From positions 53,949,776 to 54,013,775 of the forward strand of contig NC_054867.1 of the NCBI RefSeq assembly GCF_018320785.1: a stretch of 64,000 bases of DNA, given 5' to 3'. A program made the position numbers and the translations under genes. Below, piece after piece: positions 12,383 through 38,500 of this stretch. Under the pieces are notes generated by a model, which worked only from the letters and a program-made list of their open reading frames with translations, ran no database searches and was not told where the DNA came from. The DNA is from Cheilinus undulatus. Taxonomy: Eukaryota > Chordata > Actinopteri > Labriformes > Labridae. Positions within the stretch are counted from its first letter, which is position 1. The number at the start of each line of letters is the position of its first letter.

Positions 12383-12734
12383 ATCAAAACATCAACAATC
12401 CAACGTGAGGAAATCTCCGACCTCAGAAACATCAAACTTTAGTTTTTACTTCTTTAAGTACTGAATGTTTTTATTTTACAAGAGCGTCAGTCCCAGCAGT
12501 ATAAACTCAACATCAGCGAGTCTCTAAAACATTAAACAGCAGCAACAAACATGTACATTTATTTACAATCAGACTCCAGCAGAGAGAGAAGTATCAGGAT
12601 TATTGATCAGTATTCTTCTGACTGACTCAGCGTCTGAACTTCTGAAGCATTCATCTCTCTAAACCAGAGTCTTCCAACGGCGACCCAAACCAGGACTAAT
12701 TTACAGAGCGGAGGCGGAAAAAGGTGATGAGGCT

Positions 12735-25835
<13,101 letters not shown>

Positions 25836-25896
25836 TGTTGAGCTCTGTCTCTGTCTGCGTCTGTGAAGAAGCTGTCCTCTTCCTGCCGGGAGTCTC

Positions 25897-25985
25897 TTTT
25901 CCCGCGAACGGACCACGTGACCCCGAAAGCCCGCGAAAAGTGATGAATATTCAATTTCACCAGTTACGTCTCGTCTTGGGATTGG
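25897..25985. promoter_or_regulatory. mcm2: mcm2 proximal promoter: two inverted E2F-type sites, E-box, CCAAT box
   Basis: Just upstream of the mcm2 ATG lie TTTTCCCGCG (25897–25906) and CCCGCGAAAA (25930–25939), inverted copies of the E2F consensus. Between them is a CACGTG E-box (25914–25919). An inverted CCAAT (ATTGG) is at 25981–25985. E2F control of MCM genes at G1/S is well established, so the sites fit the gene. That they are bound here is inference. Confidence 0.65.
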
Positions 25986-26029
25986 TCGTTTGATTCTAAA
26001 AGGCGGGGTCAAGAGGAGGGTGTGTTTGT

Positions 26030-29000
26030 TTTGTTGACCAGCAGAAGCTACAGCGGGGACGCACGCTTTTTTTATGGACTTTGATGAAATGAAAAATATG
26101 ATTGTTTTAAAATCGTTTTAAATTTGGAATACGAATGTCGATTTATTCATCGTGGAAGAGTATTAGGGCAGCTGAAAAAGAAAAATAGAGACGAATTTAT
26201 TTCACTTGAGAAAAAAAGTCAGAATTCTGAGATCAAAGTCTGAAATTCTTACTTTTTTAGGTAAAAAATAATTGTCTCATTTTTTTTTCCAGTGGCCCTA
26301 TTACTCTTCCGTAATACTCAATATTTCAATTCCACCTTTTTAGTTTAATGCCTTTCTGACAATTAAATTTTTTATGTACAAAAACACTTTGTTTCCATCT
26401 CTCACATCCCCACATTTATTTCTTAATACCTTAGAATTTTGCATAGTTTTGTTTTATGTTCAAGAGCGGTGTGTACTGTCACATAAATCAAACTAACCTT
26501 CCTCTGATCGTTGGAGTGGAGGCGGAGACTGTGCGAATGTGACGCAGGACTTTTCCCGGGAAAATTTGGGCCGCATTCGAGTTCATTTCAATAAAAAGAT
26601 GCTCTCTAACAAACTGACATTCCAAGGTGGAATTTTAACCTACTTTATATTAAGTTTTTGAACAAAGTAGTTAAAGAACGGTTAGAAACTAAATTCATGA
26701 AAGGTTAACTTTTTAAATATCAGTACATGTATCAGTCATGAGACTCCCTTTGCTCTCTTTATCCTGGCTTAATTAGAAGCATTATTGGTAAGACTGTTTA
26801 ACAAAAATCAAGTAAAAGAGAAAAACAGACACATATAACCAACTCCTGAAGTTTAATAATCATTATTTACAACATGTTCATTCATTCGTTAAATATCACA
26901 TCAGCCCTTTCAGACCAAACACCCAAATATATTTTACAGACGGTATCAAAACAACAGAAGAGCTTCTTCTTTAATGGACTAAACATAATGAAAAATATTA
27001 GTGCTGCAGACAAATAAAATAATCACACAATGGCCAACATTCATTGGTGTAAAATGGGAACCTTCACAAAAATGGAAAAGCAACTGAACCAAACATTCTG
27101 TGAATGAGTTCGTTCATATTTCCAGTCTAGATGACTGTTAGCTTGTTTATGAGGCTTCAGCACCACTGTTAACCACGTCCCTTTCTTATGAATGTTATAT
27201 CTCAGTTTTCCAACTCAACCATGAACTGATGAGATTTGGAGGTCAAAGGGCAAAGGTTTATTTTATGCATTAAAGTTTTAAATGGAGGCCAGGAGAACAA
27301 AAACATTCATGCGTGGGCTTCATATTACAAAATGTAAAATCATTCTTCATACCATCAGTAGTTAGCGAGGCAGTTTAAGGCAAAAATAATGACTGAAAAT
27401 AAATTCTGTGTTAGAGGAAGATTAGTTATTACATAGAAAACATTCCCTGTTTCTGGTTTTATGTGGTCATTCAGATGCTGAGAGACGGACTTCAGAACTC
27501 ACCGTCCCTCCTCTTCATCAAACAGCCCATACATCATCTCTGTGGCTAATACGAATCAACAGGGGCCAATTAGCGGTGCCTTTTTAACTGCTTTTCTCCC
27601 TCATTTGTCATAACTTTGAAAAGACGTACTGATATACCTAGATAATAAATCTTGTTGGGTACTGTTTACATTGAAATGACAACTAAGAGGCCTAGATTGG
27701 TCTGGATGTAAAAGGCAAGGATGGAGTGTTTTATGAGCTTTGATGACATCATCGTTACATGGCTGATCAAAGGCATTAAAGCGTGACATCATCAAAGGCA
27801 GAGGACGAAATATTGGTGAAGCTGGGGATGTTGGGGGCTTTCTCCCTCCATTTTTGTTAGCTAGAAGTTCAGAGTCGTTCTTTTGCAGTTGACGTCACGT
27901 AGTGGAGAACTCCTGTTGGGGGGGAAGAAGTGATTTCTGCATACAAAACGCTACAAAAGGCCATGTTTTGAGATGTTTATAACTATACCAAGTGTTCAAA
28001 GGGGGAAAATAAAAACATTCTTAATTCTTTTAACTACTTTTGCATACTGAAAGTAGTGAAATATTCAGGCTTTTTTTATAGGTATAAAACTCACAGAAAA
28101 ACGTCAGCAGGCAGGAATTAAAAATCCTCCATCTAAAGCCTGGATGATTAGCTCATTAAATTCTGATATTACCCTCAGCTGATGTCCGTCCAGTCTCTCT
28201 CATTGTGATGGGAAATCCACCTCTTTTTAGAGATCCAGATCATTTAGCTTAGCTCAGTAGAGCTGGTTGCTCTTTATCTGATATCAGTTTGGCTTTATAA
28301 ATGTGGATTAAATAAAAGAGGAGGAAAGGAAACTGGCATTCAAGCAGAAGCTAACTAAAGCGGCTCACAATAAAGAGTTGTTTGGTAGAACAGGCTCGTT
28401 CATGAACTGCTCATTCTTACTGACATCATCACTGTTTACTGCATGTTTGTGACTAAATGAGGATTTTTATATGTTAAAGAGGCTCAGCTAGCATCTTAGC
28501 TCTGTACTAGACTCCTCTAGACTCTGGTCTTTCTTTATCTGGATAGACCACACCAGGAGGTCTGCAGGACTGAGTATTTGTGATAATGATCACCTCTTCT
28601 CCAGGTAAATCAGATAAACAGTGGGAAAAAAAAATCACTGTCTTTGAAAGTGTAGGGATCGTACTCAATGTAGAGCTTTAAAGTACTAACTTTTCTCTGG
28701 TTCCATTCATCCCTACTGGCTGTCTCCCACATGGTCATCAGAATCACATGACTGCAAAGAACCAATGAGCTTTGACAGATGACATCATCAAAGGAGGATG
28801 TGTTCCACTACTTGTGTGCAGAGCTTGAGGATGGAGCTAGTGTATCATTCATCTTTAAGTTTGGGTGGATAAACACAGTACAGTTATTACAGTATGTTTG
28901 CTTCCAGGCATCGTATAGCCACACCTTTCCTCCCTCCATAATCATCACGTCGGTGAAAATTTGTCAGGTACCCATGTGCCGTGGCTCTGTAGTCGCCTAA

Positions 29001-29500
29001 CATGTAACAGACATAAAGATCATGGCATCTGACCTCAGAATAATATAAAACACTGATAATCAGGATTTGTTCATTGAAGAGCAGGTTGGTAAATGAGGTT
29101 AACAGGATAAAACAGCAAGAAAAGAGCATTTAGGCTTCCATTCAATCACTAAAGAGTACTTCCTCTTCTTTTCCTTCCTCTTATGGGTCAGTTTAAACAC
29201 AAACAAAATCAAACAAACAATACAAAACAAAGAAATGGCGTGAGAGCTGGACGTCCTGAGCGCTTGTTCCAGGTAGGACGAGGCTCCAAAATTAGACGAA
29301 CGTTTCCCCTCCCTGCAGGTGTTTGTCATGTAGTGTGGTGTGACTCACAGTTTGCACGTTGTCGTATCAGACGCCGTCTGCAAGATTGTAAATGTTCTGT
29401 CAGCAGAGCGGCGTGTTTCTGAAGGCCCTCCTCCTTTTGTGTTCGTTCCCTTTGAGGATCAGCGGGACCTTCAGCAGGGTGTCTAATCAGACTGTCGGAG
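26030..29500. other. Intergenic region between pigu and mcm2, including the pigu 3' UTR
   Basis: No coding exon recognised. Part next to 29504 should be pigu 3' UTR, but I cannot fix its end. An AATAAA overlaps the pigu stop (29503–29508), too close to be a convincing signal. At about 27650–27870 is a segment with catcaaaggc and ggcaaggatgga words related to the 46-bp repeat at about 57245–57475. A perfect palindrome TTTTCCCGGGAAAA lies at 26551–26564. Confidence 0.4.
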
Positions 29501-29503
29501 TTT

Positions 29504-32500
29504 TTATTTGAGGATGAGCGTGGCCTCTGAGCCGTCTTTCCTCTTCAGGTAGAGTCCGTAGGTGAGATGGTGCTCCCTCCTCAAGAAGGCGTAGAAATAA
29601 TCGGAAACCAGCAGGATCTAAAGGAAGAAAGCATTGAGACACATTCATTTTCTCCTCCTGAGATTAAGACCATCGTACACTCAGGATAACAATAAATCTG
29701 TCCAATAAAGGCAAATATTCAAAGCCAACATAGACCCACATTAACAACCGATGCAGGTCATCCTTTGGAGCGGAAGTTTATCTACATTTGCAGCTCACAT
29801 CAGCTGATAGAGGCCAATATTTTCAGCAAATAAAGGTTGAAAATTTTTTGCTGATATAAGCCAGTATTTACAACCAACATAAGACGATATTTACTGCACT
29901 ACAGCCCAATATTTAAAGCCTTTATGGGCTGGTTTTTATAGCAAATAAAGGCCAATACCTACAGCTGATCTCAGCTGATATTTACAACCAATATAGGGCA
30001 AAAAAGCCCAATATTTATAGAAAAAATAGACCAAGATTTTAAAGCCAATATAGTTTGACATCTTTAGCCAATATAAGCCAGTATTCACAGTATTCATAGG
30101 CCCATGTTTTGAACCAATATAACCCGATATTTAAAGACAATAAAGGCTTATATTTATATCCAATAAAGCTCCACATTTACAAAGGCTTAAGTCGACATTT
30201 AAAGACAATACAAGCCAATATTTACCGCCGGTAACTCCGCATTTGTATCAACTTCTAACTGAGCTGAGGCACAAGCGCAATAGGACCGCTCCCTCTGTCC
30301 TGAGCCGTGATTGACTGAGTACTAGCCTCCTCATTGGCTGGAGCATCGTCCCTTGCTGGTTTTCCTCAAGTGAGAGTGCAGCGGGAGGGCACATTGCAGA
30401 AGTGTGTTGGACTGAATCCCAATTCTCCCCTCAGTCTCAAAACATGCGTTCCCGTGAAGTGCGAGGGCTGTCCCAATTCTCCTGAGAGTTGAGTTGAGGG
30501 GTGAGTTTGAGGGCTTTATCTCCCTCAGTTCTGAGATGTTCCTGGAGCTCCCTTGGTATTGAGGGTTATCACTCAAAGATGGCGGCAAATGCGGGGAAGA
30601 AATTGAGCCAAAAATGTAGATTTCTTTGTAAACAGAATCTAAAAACTACAGAAACAATTGCAATATCTTAGTCTAATGTTAATTAATGGATTGTTTGCCT
30701 GTTTGTAGCATAACATTTACTTTTATTTTTACGATCGCAAGCCGGTAACAGTACCGCCTCATTCTTCTTCCTCTGAATCGACAGACTACACAGTTTTGGC
30801 ACATTACTGCCCTCTACAGTCTGAAATTGTAACTGCTATTAAGGGGTGTCCCATTTCTAAGTCACAAGATGGCCCTTACACTTGGTTTGGAGGGCCGAGT
30901 TAAGACTGAGGGTTAAGGGGAGAATTTGGATTCAGCCTTATTCTTTTAGATGGCTTCAATAACAAGACACTGACAGGCTGTGTTGTTTTTGTGACACTAA
31001 AAATAAATCGCTTACTACAGCTTTAATGTACCTGAGCCACGTTGAAGAGCAGCGTTATGGCGTAGTAGAAGTTTGAGTTGGCGCTGCCGGAGTAGATCCA
31101 GAGGTGCCAGAGGACAGGAAACAGAGCAGAGCACGCCAACAGGACAATGGACACAAGGAAGATGTTCCTGAGGACTGAACAGGGGCATAAAGCAGAGTAA
31201 GAGACGAAATTCACTCCATTTGTAGTAAAATATTACAGGATGTAAGATCACATTAAGATTAAGAGCATGTTAGAGTTTTCTGAGTGTTTTCTCAGCACTC
31301 ATACATTTTCTATGCCCAAGCATTCATTTCTTTCAGTATAGTTTAATAAAAGTATTGTGTTTCATTCGCTCACATCTGTGCAGGTGACTCCACACAGGCA
31401 GGAAGGCCATGTAGAGGGCGATGTCTCCCACTGTGGGGTATGACTTAAAGATGGAGATCACTGCTAGCTGCATGAAGATCAGAAACACCGGGTGCTCCCT
31501 GGAACACAAACGTACGTTTTAAAGAATGTTAAGGCTGCTGGTTTGATAAATAAGAGGAACAAACACGGGTGAGGGACAGGGAAGGACTGACTTGAGTTTA
31601 ACGGACAGAGGGATGGTGTAGAAGAAGACGTTGATCTGAAAGACGCAGAGGAAGAAGAGGCGGAAGTGTTCGAACATCTCAGCGAAGAAATACCAGAAGA
31701 GGCCGATGTTTGGGGTCAGATCTGGCACTGAGAGACTGGAAAACAAATACATTTAGTTAGAATGCAAACAAAGGGTATGGATTTGATGATTTAAAGGATT
31801 AATAGAATCCTCACATGAAGCCGTAGACGGAGGGCAGGTAGTCCCATGAGCCCAGCAGGAAGAAAGAGAGGCAGACGATGACGAAGAGGCTGCCCAGGTA
31901 CATGAAGGCGTACTGGACGATGAACCACCAGAAACTCGCTCGACGGAAGTTCACAGGGATGTACTGACGCTGAAGGAGAAACACAAACAGCGTTAACAAT
32001 GCCATGATTGGAGAAATTACACCTTTATAAGGTTGGTTCATTTTATTTTTGTTTAATATTATTATTAATTTTTTACAGAAGCAGGTGCACATCCTCATGG
32101 ATTCAATGCTCTAACTCTATTTTCAATCACAACACTATCTGCCAGATTTATCCTAGCAGCTGAAAGCTCCATTATCAAGATATCTATTAATGAATTAATC
32201 CACCCAAAGCAGGGGTGTCATACTCATGGCCCGGGGGCCAAATCCAGCCTGTGGTACAGTTATAACTCGCCCACCAGTATGAGGTCTGCAGATTTCCTCC
32301 AGTATAACAATGCAAACTTAACCTTGATGATTTATAATATCTTGTTAAGTCATAAAAATTAAAAGAGTAAAGAGTTAAAATAATCTGGTAAAAAGTCAGG
32401 AAAGTGGGGGAAAAAACTGTGTTTTCATTTCGTATTTTCTAATTTGCATCACACAATATTTACTTAAAGTTACGGTTTTGACTTTTTATATCATAATTTA

Positions 32501-35500
32501 ACCTTTCAAATCATAATTTTGACTTTATTTCATATTTTGATCATTTAGATTCACGATTTTAATTTTTAAGTCATATTTCGACGTTTTAAACTCATGAATT
32601 TGAATTTTATCTTACATTTTGACATTTTCAAATACTAACTTTGAATTTTAATCTCAAATACGAAAATTTTGATTTAAAATCTTACATTTTTATCACATAT
32701 TTTGACATTAAAAACTCAGTATTTTCATTTGTGTCTCATTTTGACATTAGATACTCATGATTTTGAATTTTATTTTATATATTCATCTTCTAAACTCTTG
32801 ATTTAGAATCTTTTTCTCACATCTTGACCTTTTCAACTCTTTAATATGACTTTAACTAATGATTATATAATTTTATCTAATATTTTGACATTTTAAACTT
32901 AAAATCGTCACTATTATCTTATATTTTGACCTTTTAAACTTGTGTTTTTTAAATTTTATCCCAAATTGTGACCCTGTTAAATTCATGATTTTGAATTTTA
33001 ATTTGGTACTTTAAAAATCTTGATTTTATCTTTTGACTTTTTTAAAATCTCAAAATCATTTATCATCAAGGTTCCTTTTTTTTTTCAATCTATAATTGGT
33101 TAGCGGTGAAGATGAGAATGACAGTTTAGGGGAAATTTTGACCCTGTTAGGCCCTCAGGTTAGACCCAAATTCAGAATTCGGCTCCTGCTGCGATTGAGT
33201 CTGACATCCCTGCTGTAAAGAGAGTGTTTGGTGGTTTCCACCTAACTGCTAACATCTTTTAGCTACTGAGCATGCTGGTTTAGATTCATCATTCAAAAGC
33301 ACGAGTTCAACGGAACAAGTTACTGTGACTCCAAATGGTTTAGAAAGAACCTCAGCTATTTGTTCCCAAAATTTTCTAAGGTGGGTTCATTTTCTATACT
33401 TGAAAAACATATTACCACAACCCAACAATTTACCCCCCTGCCTGGCTGCCTGAAGGAGATAAATGTCAAGGTGTATAAAACAAACCCGCCCTACCTGCAT
33501 CAGGTAGAGCAGAGCCGGAGCACAGAGAGTCAGAGGATAGATGGACTGATACGTCGCCAAAGACAGGAAGATGGCGCTCAGTAAGACGTTTCCTGCAAAA
33601 CAAACATGGAGAATAGTCGCAGCATATTTACAGCAATGCTAAATAACAGCCACAATTTTTACAGTTTTATTACTACATGGAAAAAAATTATGTATTGTTA
33701 AAAACTTAACTTTTTACTCATGGTGCTTCTATTAATCTTGAATAAAATCTTACTCTTCAACAAGGGCAGCAAGCATCACTGAACGGGTCCTTGACCTTCA
33801 TGCAGGTCGGGGTTTAGTGCAGGGCGGACAAAATATCGCCATGGCCACGCCTTTTGATGTAGACTTTTCCCCTTCAAAGTTGTGTAAGGTGCTTGGCCCT
33901 GATAATTGTCTTTAATCTTATTCTTTATAAATAATCCTTTAAAAATCACAGAAATGACTAAAATAGAAAAGATGGGTTAAAGTGAAATAAACGCTACATA
34001 AGAAGACAAGGTGGGAAGTTTTCTGTGCCAAAACACTCCAGTAGCAATGCTGTACTGATCTCTACTAACACTCGACGCTGATACAGGCGTATCCATCTGC
34101 TTTGCAGGGTTAAGACTAAATAAGGTGTTACCTTTTATGGTGGAGAGAAAGAAGAGGGCGATGACAGCGTTGTTGAGGCCGCAGGTTGACTTGGCGACAC
34201 AGGACAGGATGGTGAACGGGTTCAACAGGTAGCTGAGGGAAGAACAAATGAGTGATTAGAATTGATACCTTTTGGGGTTAATTAATCATCCTTCCAGTAT
34301 AAAGGCCTTTGCACACTGGGTCCCATTATTTCGTCTGAATTTTTCGCACATTAAAAAATAAAATCAAGCTCATGTTGTTATAATCATGTTGGCACACTCA
34401 AGCTGAAATTTTCATCTGTCGTATTTTTTTTCGGATCAGGTTCGATTTTACGCAAAATTTCGCATCAGTCCAAGTCATTTAAATGGGTGATTGATGATTC
34501 AAAACAGTGCCTGCTGTTTGCTCCTCACTTGCTCACCCCTGCCCGACCCCTCCTCTCACTCCCCTCTCTCTCTCTCGCACCAAACCTCACTTCAAACACC
34601 AAAGTTTGCTTATTTATCATGTGGATATAAACCATGGAAATATAACAGGTGACTGATGATTCAGATCAGCGGCTGCTGCTTATTTCTCTCTTGCTCGCTC
34701 ACCCCCGCCCAATCCCTCCCTCCCTCTCGCTCTTCCTCTCCCCTTAGTTTGCCGGTGTATTATGTGGATATCAGATATGGACATATAACAGATAAAGGCA
34801 GAAGTTTGTAGCCTACTCACAGGCCATAACAGAGGCTGAATTCTCAAGTTGCTCTCAATCTCTCCAACTTGTCTCAGAGCTATGACACATGAGCGTGTGC
34901 TGTATGAAGCTCTCTGTCAGGGTGGATCCAGCAAGATTTTAAAGGAGTGATAGAGACACAGGATCGCAGTACGAGACTATTTTCCACTGGATCTCTATAC
35001 CTAAAACAGCCAGTGGGTTGAGGACTGTTAGTTAACCACTGACATTGAACAGCTTATTAACCACAGATAGCTAACAGGATCACTGTTGGAAGATGATCCG
35101 TCAGAAAATCGTCGTTGGACTGATTGCTAACCCTGAAACTTTCTCATCACTGTATTCTTCTTCATCAAAAGCACTGAGATTACCTTTAGGCATTTAACAA
35201 TGGTAAATGTATTTTTTTCCTGTTGTATCCATGTTAAAGGTTGATCTATCGACTTTTGACTAGGCATTCCTGCATTAGACAGAAGGTATTTCCATTGCGA
35301 CATCTATTTATTGCTGGTGTGAAATAAAACAGTGGGACAATCAAGGCTTTCTCATTGGGTAAATTTGACCTGCACGGCGGTTCTAGATATAAATGTCCAT
35401 TATCAACATTTGGTTTTAGGTAAAGATTTTTTTTATGACACCAGGTGTTATAAACAAACTTTTAGGAAAACATTTAAACTGTAAACACATCAAGTAAGAT

Positions 35501-38500
35501 CCAGTTAAAGAACAGTCTTGGGTAAATTTTACCCATTGGCAGTTCTAGTGTTAAAAGTGAACTATGATCCACATCTCATTGCCTTAATTCTGAGGCTTCA
35601 TTTTGATTATTAATGCCATTAAGCTCCAGCTCTCCTGAAACAGCAGATTTACTTACAACATGGCGACTTTCAGAGGGATGTAGTACATCTCTATGGGACT
35701 CCTGATCAGCTCCAGACAGTCCAGAGGGTACCGGTCCGCCTCCAGGGCAAACTTCTGCTTCCTGAACTGAAAAACAAACATCACAGATGTCAGATGGAGA
35801 AATACTGCAGAAAATACTAAACAAACCTGCAGCACAAAACACCAAAAACACACAAAATATTAAAGTTAATGAAGTAATAATCAGATTTAACATCTTTACT
35901 GTGAATCAGTCAGGTTTATTTTTAATTAATGGTCATACTGATAGAGTCAAGATCATTACAATGTTTGGAGGCTTTTATGCATTCTTTATTTTGAAAGATA
36001 AATGTGAAGTTCAACACACCAGGAAGCTTCATTAGTCATAGGAGACATTTTTAGGAGTATACACAAAAGTTTTCAGCGTTTCATCCACACGGAAACGGCG
36101 TTTTGGGAGGCCGTGAACACTTCTTTTTGAAACCGTGCCCCAGAGTGAACAAATCTGTATACGTCTACCGTTTTACTACAGCGCCTTCAGTGGTTCCGTG
36201 CTTACGCGGACATTTCCTGAAAAGCTCCCGTGTTTACGGAAAATGTTTTTAAAACCAAACTGAAATATATCTTTCTGTCTTCGTGTGTACAAGGCCTCAG
36301 AGTCCTGATGAGTGGTCTAAAATCGTAACTTCAGGGTCATTTTGATCGTTTTAAGTGTGTTTATTGTATTCATACTTGAGCAGACGTGTTCATGTTTTTT
36401 CTTACCACTTGTTTGTTGTAGTCTTTGACAGCGATGTAGAGAGCCACAGCAGTGATCACATCTGCTAACTACAGACACACAGACGCTAACGTTAGCAGAG
36501 AACATCAGGAAAATCACAGATCTAACAGGATGAAGCAGATTTATTACATTTATAGGTAAAATATGGAGGATTATTGTGCTGAAATTTCCTCTTTGATTTT
36601 AACAATCCTTCATTTTTAAAACCAGAGGAAGCTTTCATATCTTCTATCAGAGACATGTTTATTTCAGCCATGGATGCTGAATTCTACATCATCAGGGCTG
36701 AACGATTTATGAAAATAATATAATCACAAATTTTCCCCATAATGTAAATAAAGCAAATTTGATATCAATTGCTATTCTGAAGGGGATGATTTTTTTTTTT
36801 ACCTTATTCTAGTTTTGATTAAAAAAAATAATGAACAGGAAAAGTAGGATTTTTGTAAACTATTCTAAAAAAGACATTTGAATTTGTGCATAATGTATGA
36901 AACAAAAAAATCTTGCTGTAAAAAGATTGTATCAAACTGGCATTCTGACACATTTCAGGTGTAGGAAACTGCAGCAGGCCATATTGGGATTTAATCTAAT
37001 TTGCGGTTTAATGCCCAGCCCTATCAAAGACAGCTAAATAAATAAGCATGAATTCTTTTATTTAGATACCTGACATCCCTTTAGTTAATGTGAGAAGGGC
37101 GTGTCTGACTCACAGGCAGCAGATTCAGGACTGTAGAACCCATGTAGCAACACATTATGTAAACACGCTGCATTATGTAATAATGTAATACATTTTTAAT
37201 TCATTATGTAATAACGCCACATTTTGTAAGCCACTAAGCGGTTAGGGTTAGGGCAAGGTAGTAGGGTATACCCTGGAGCCCACCTTAAGTCCTAAGGTTA
37301 GGGTTAGGTGTTTAGTCTAGAGCCCTGAAGGGGGGTTAGGTTTAGGCATAAGTCACTAAGTGGTTCGAGTTAGGGCAAGGTAGTTGGGTAGGGCATACCT
37401 TGGAGCCCACACTAAGTCCTATGGTTAGGGTTATTACATAATGCGGCGTTATTACATAATGTGGAGCTACAAACCATTTAAAACACAGGTGTCCAACTCA
37501 AAGCCCGGGAGTCAAATCCGGCTGGCAAGATGATCTCATATTTCTGTTATAACTGGCCCATCAGTCTGAGGTCTGCAGGTTTCCTTGAGTATAAAAATGT
37601 GAACTTATCCTTGATGATTTAAGATAGCCTTGTTAAGTCACAAAATCAGAAAAAGTAAGGAGTAAAAAAAATTAGAGAAGAAGTCAGGAATGTGGGAAAA
37701 GAATTTAATTTGTGTTTTATTTTCACATTTTCAATTTAGCATCTCATAGTTAGGACTCAAAATTAGGATTTTGACTTTTAATTTCTTACTTTGAGCATTT
37801 CAACTCATAATTTTGACTTCTCATATAATATTATGAGCTTTAAGATTCATTATTCTTCTTTTAAGTGATATTTTCACCTTTTTAACTAATTTGTATTTTA
37901 TCTCATATTTTCAACTCCAGACATTGACATCATTAGCCCATAGTTTGACCTTTAAGACTCACAATTTAAAATTTTGAATCATATTTTGACTTTTAATTTC
38001 ATGATTACAAATTTTATTTCATATTTTGACCTTTTAAACTCATGATTTTGACTTCTTTCTAATATATTTACCTTTAAAAACATTATTTTTCAATTTAAAT
38101 TTCATGTTTTGAACTTTTTGAACTAATACATTTACTTTTCTCAGATTATGAGCCTTTAAAATTATCTTTCTTTTTTACTTTTAAATGTCAAAATAATTTA
38201 TCATCAGTGCTCAGTTTTTTTTTTCTTTTTCATATTTAATTTACGGTGAAACAAGGTTGACAGTTTATGGTTAAAAATGTGACCCTGTTAGGCCCTCAGG
38301 TTAGACCTGAATCCAGAATCCGGCCCCTGCTGTGATTAAGTTTGTCATCCCTGGTTTAAAAACAAGACTTAATCTAAGCAGAATGAACATCATGTTGCAG
38401 CACGGGATTGTGTTACATTATTGATAAGACATTACTGCTATTAAGGGAACTAATGTCATTAAAACTAGCTAACAGTATCATAAATGTTAGATTTATATTT

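Noticed and set aside
37230-37440. Interstitial telomere
   Set aside because: Only a few TTAGGG-like words, in two diverged blocks between transposon termini.
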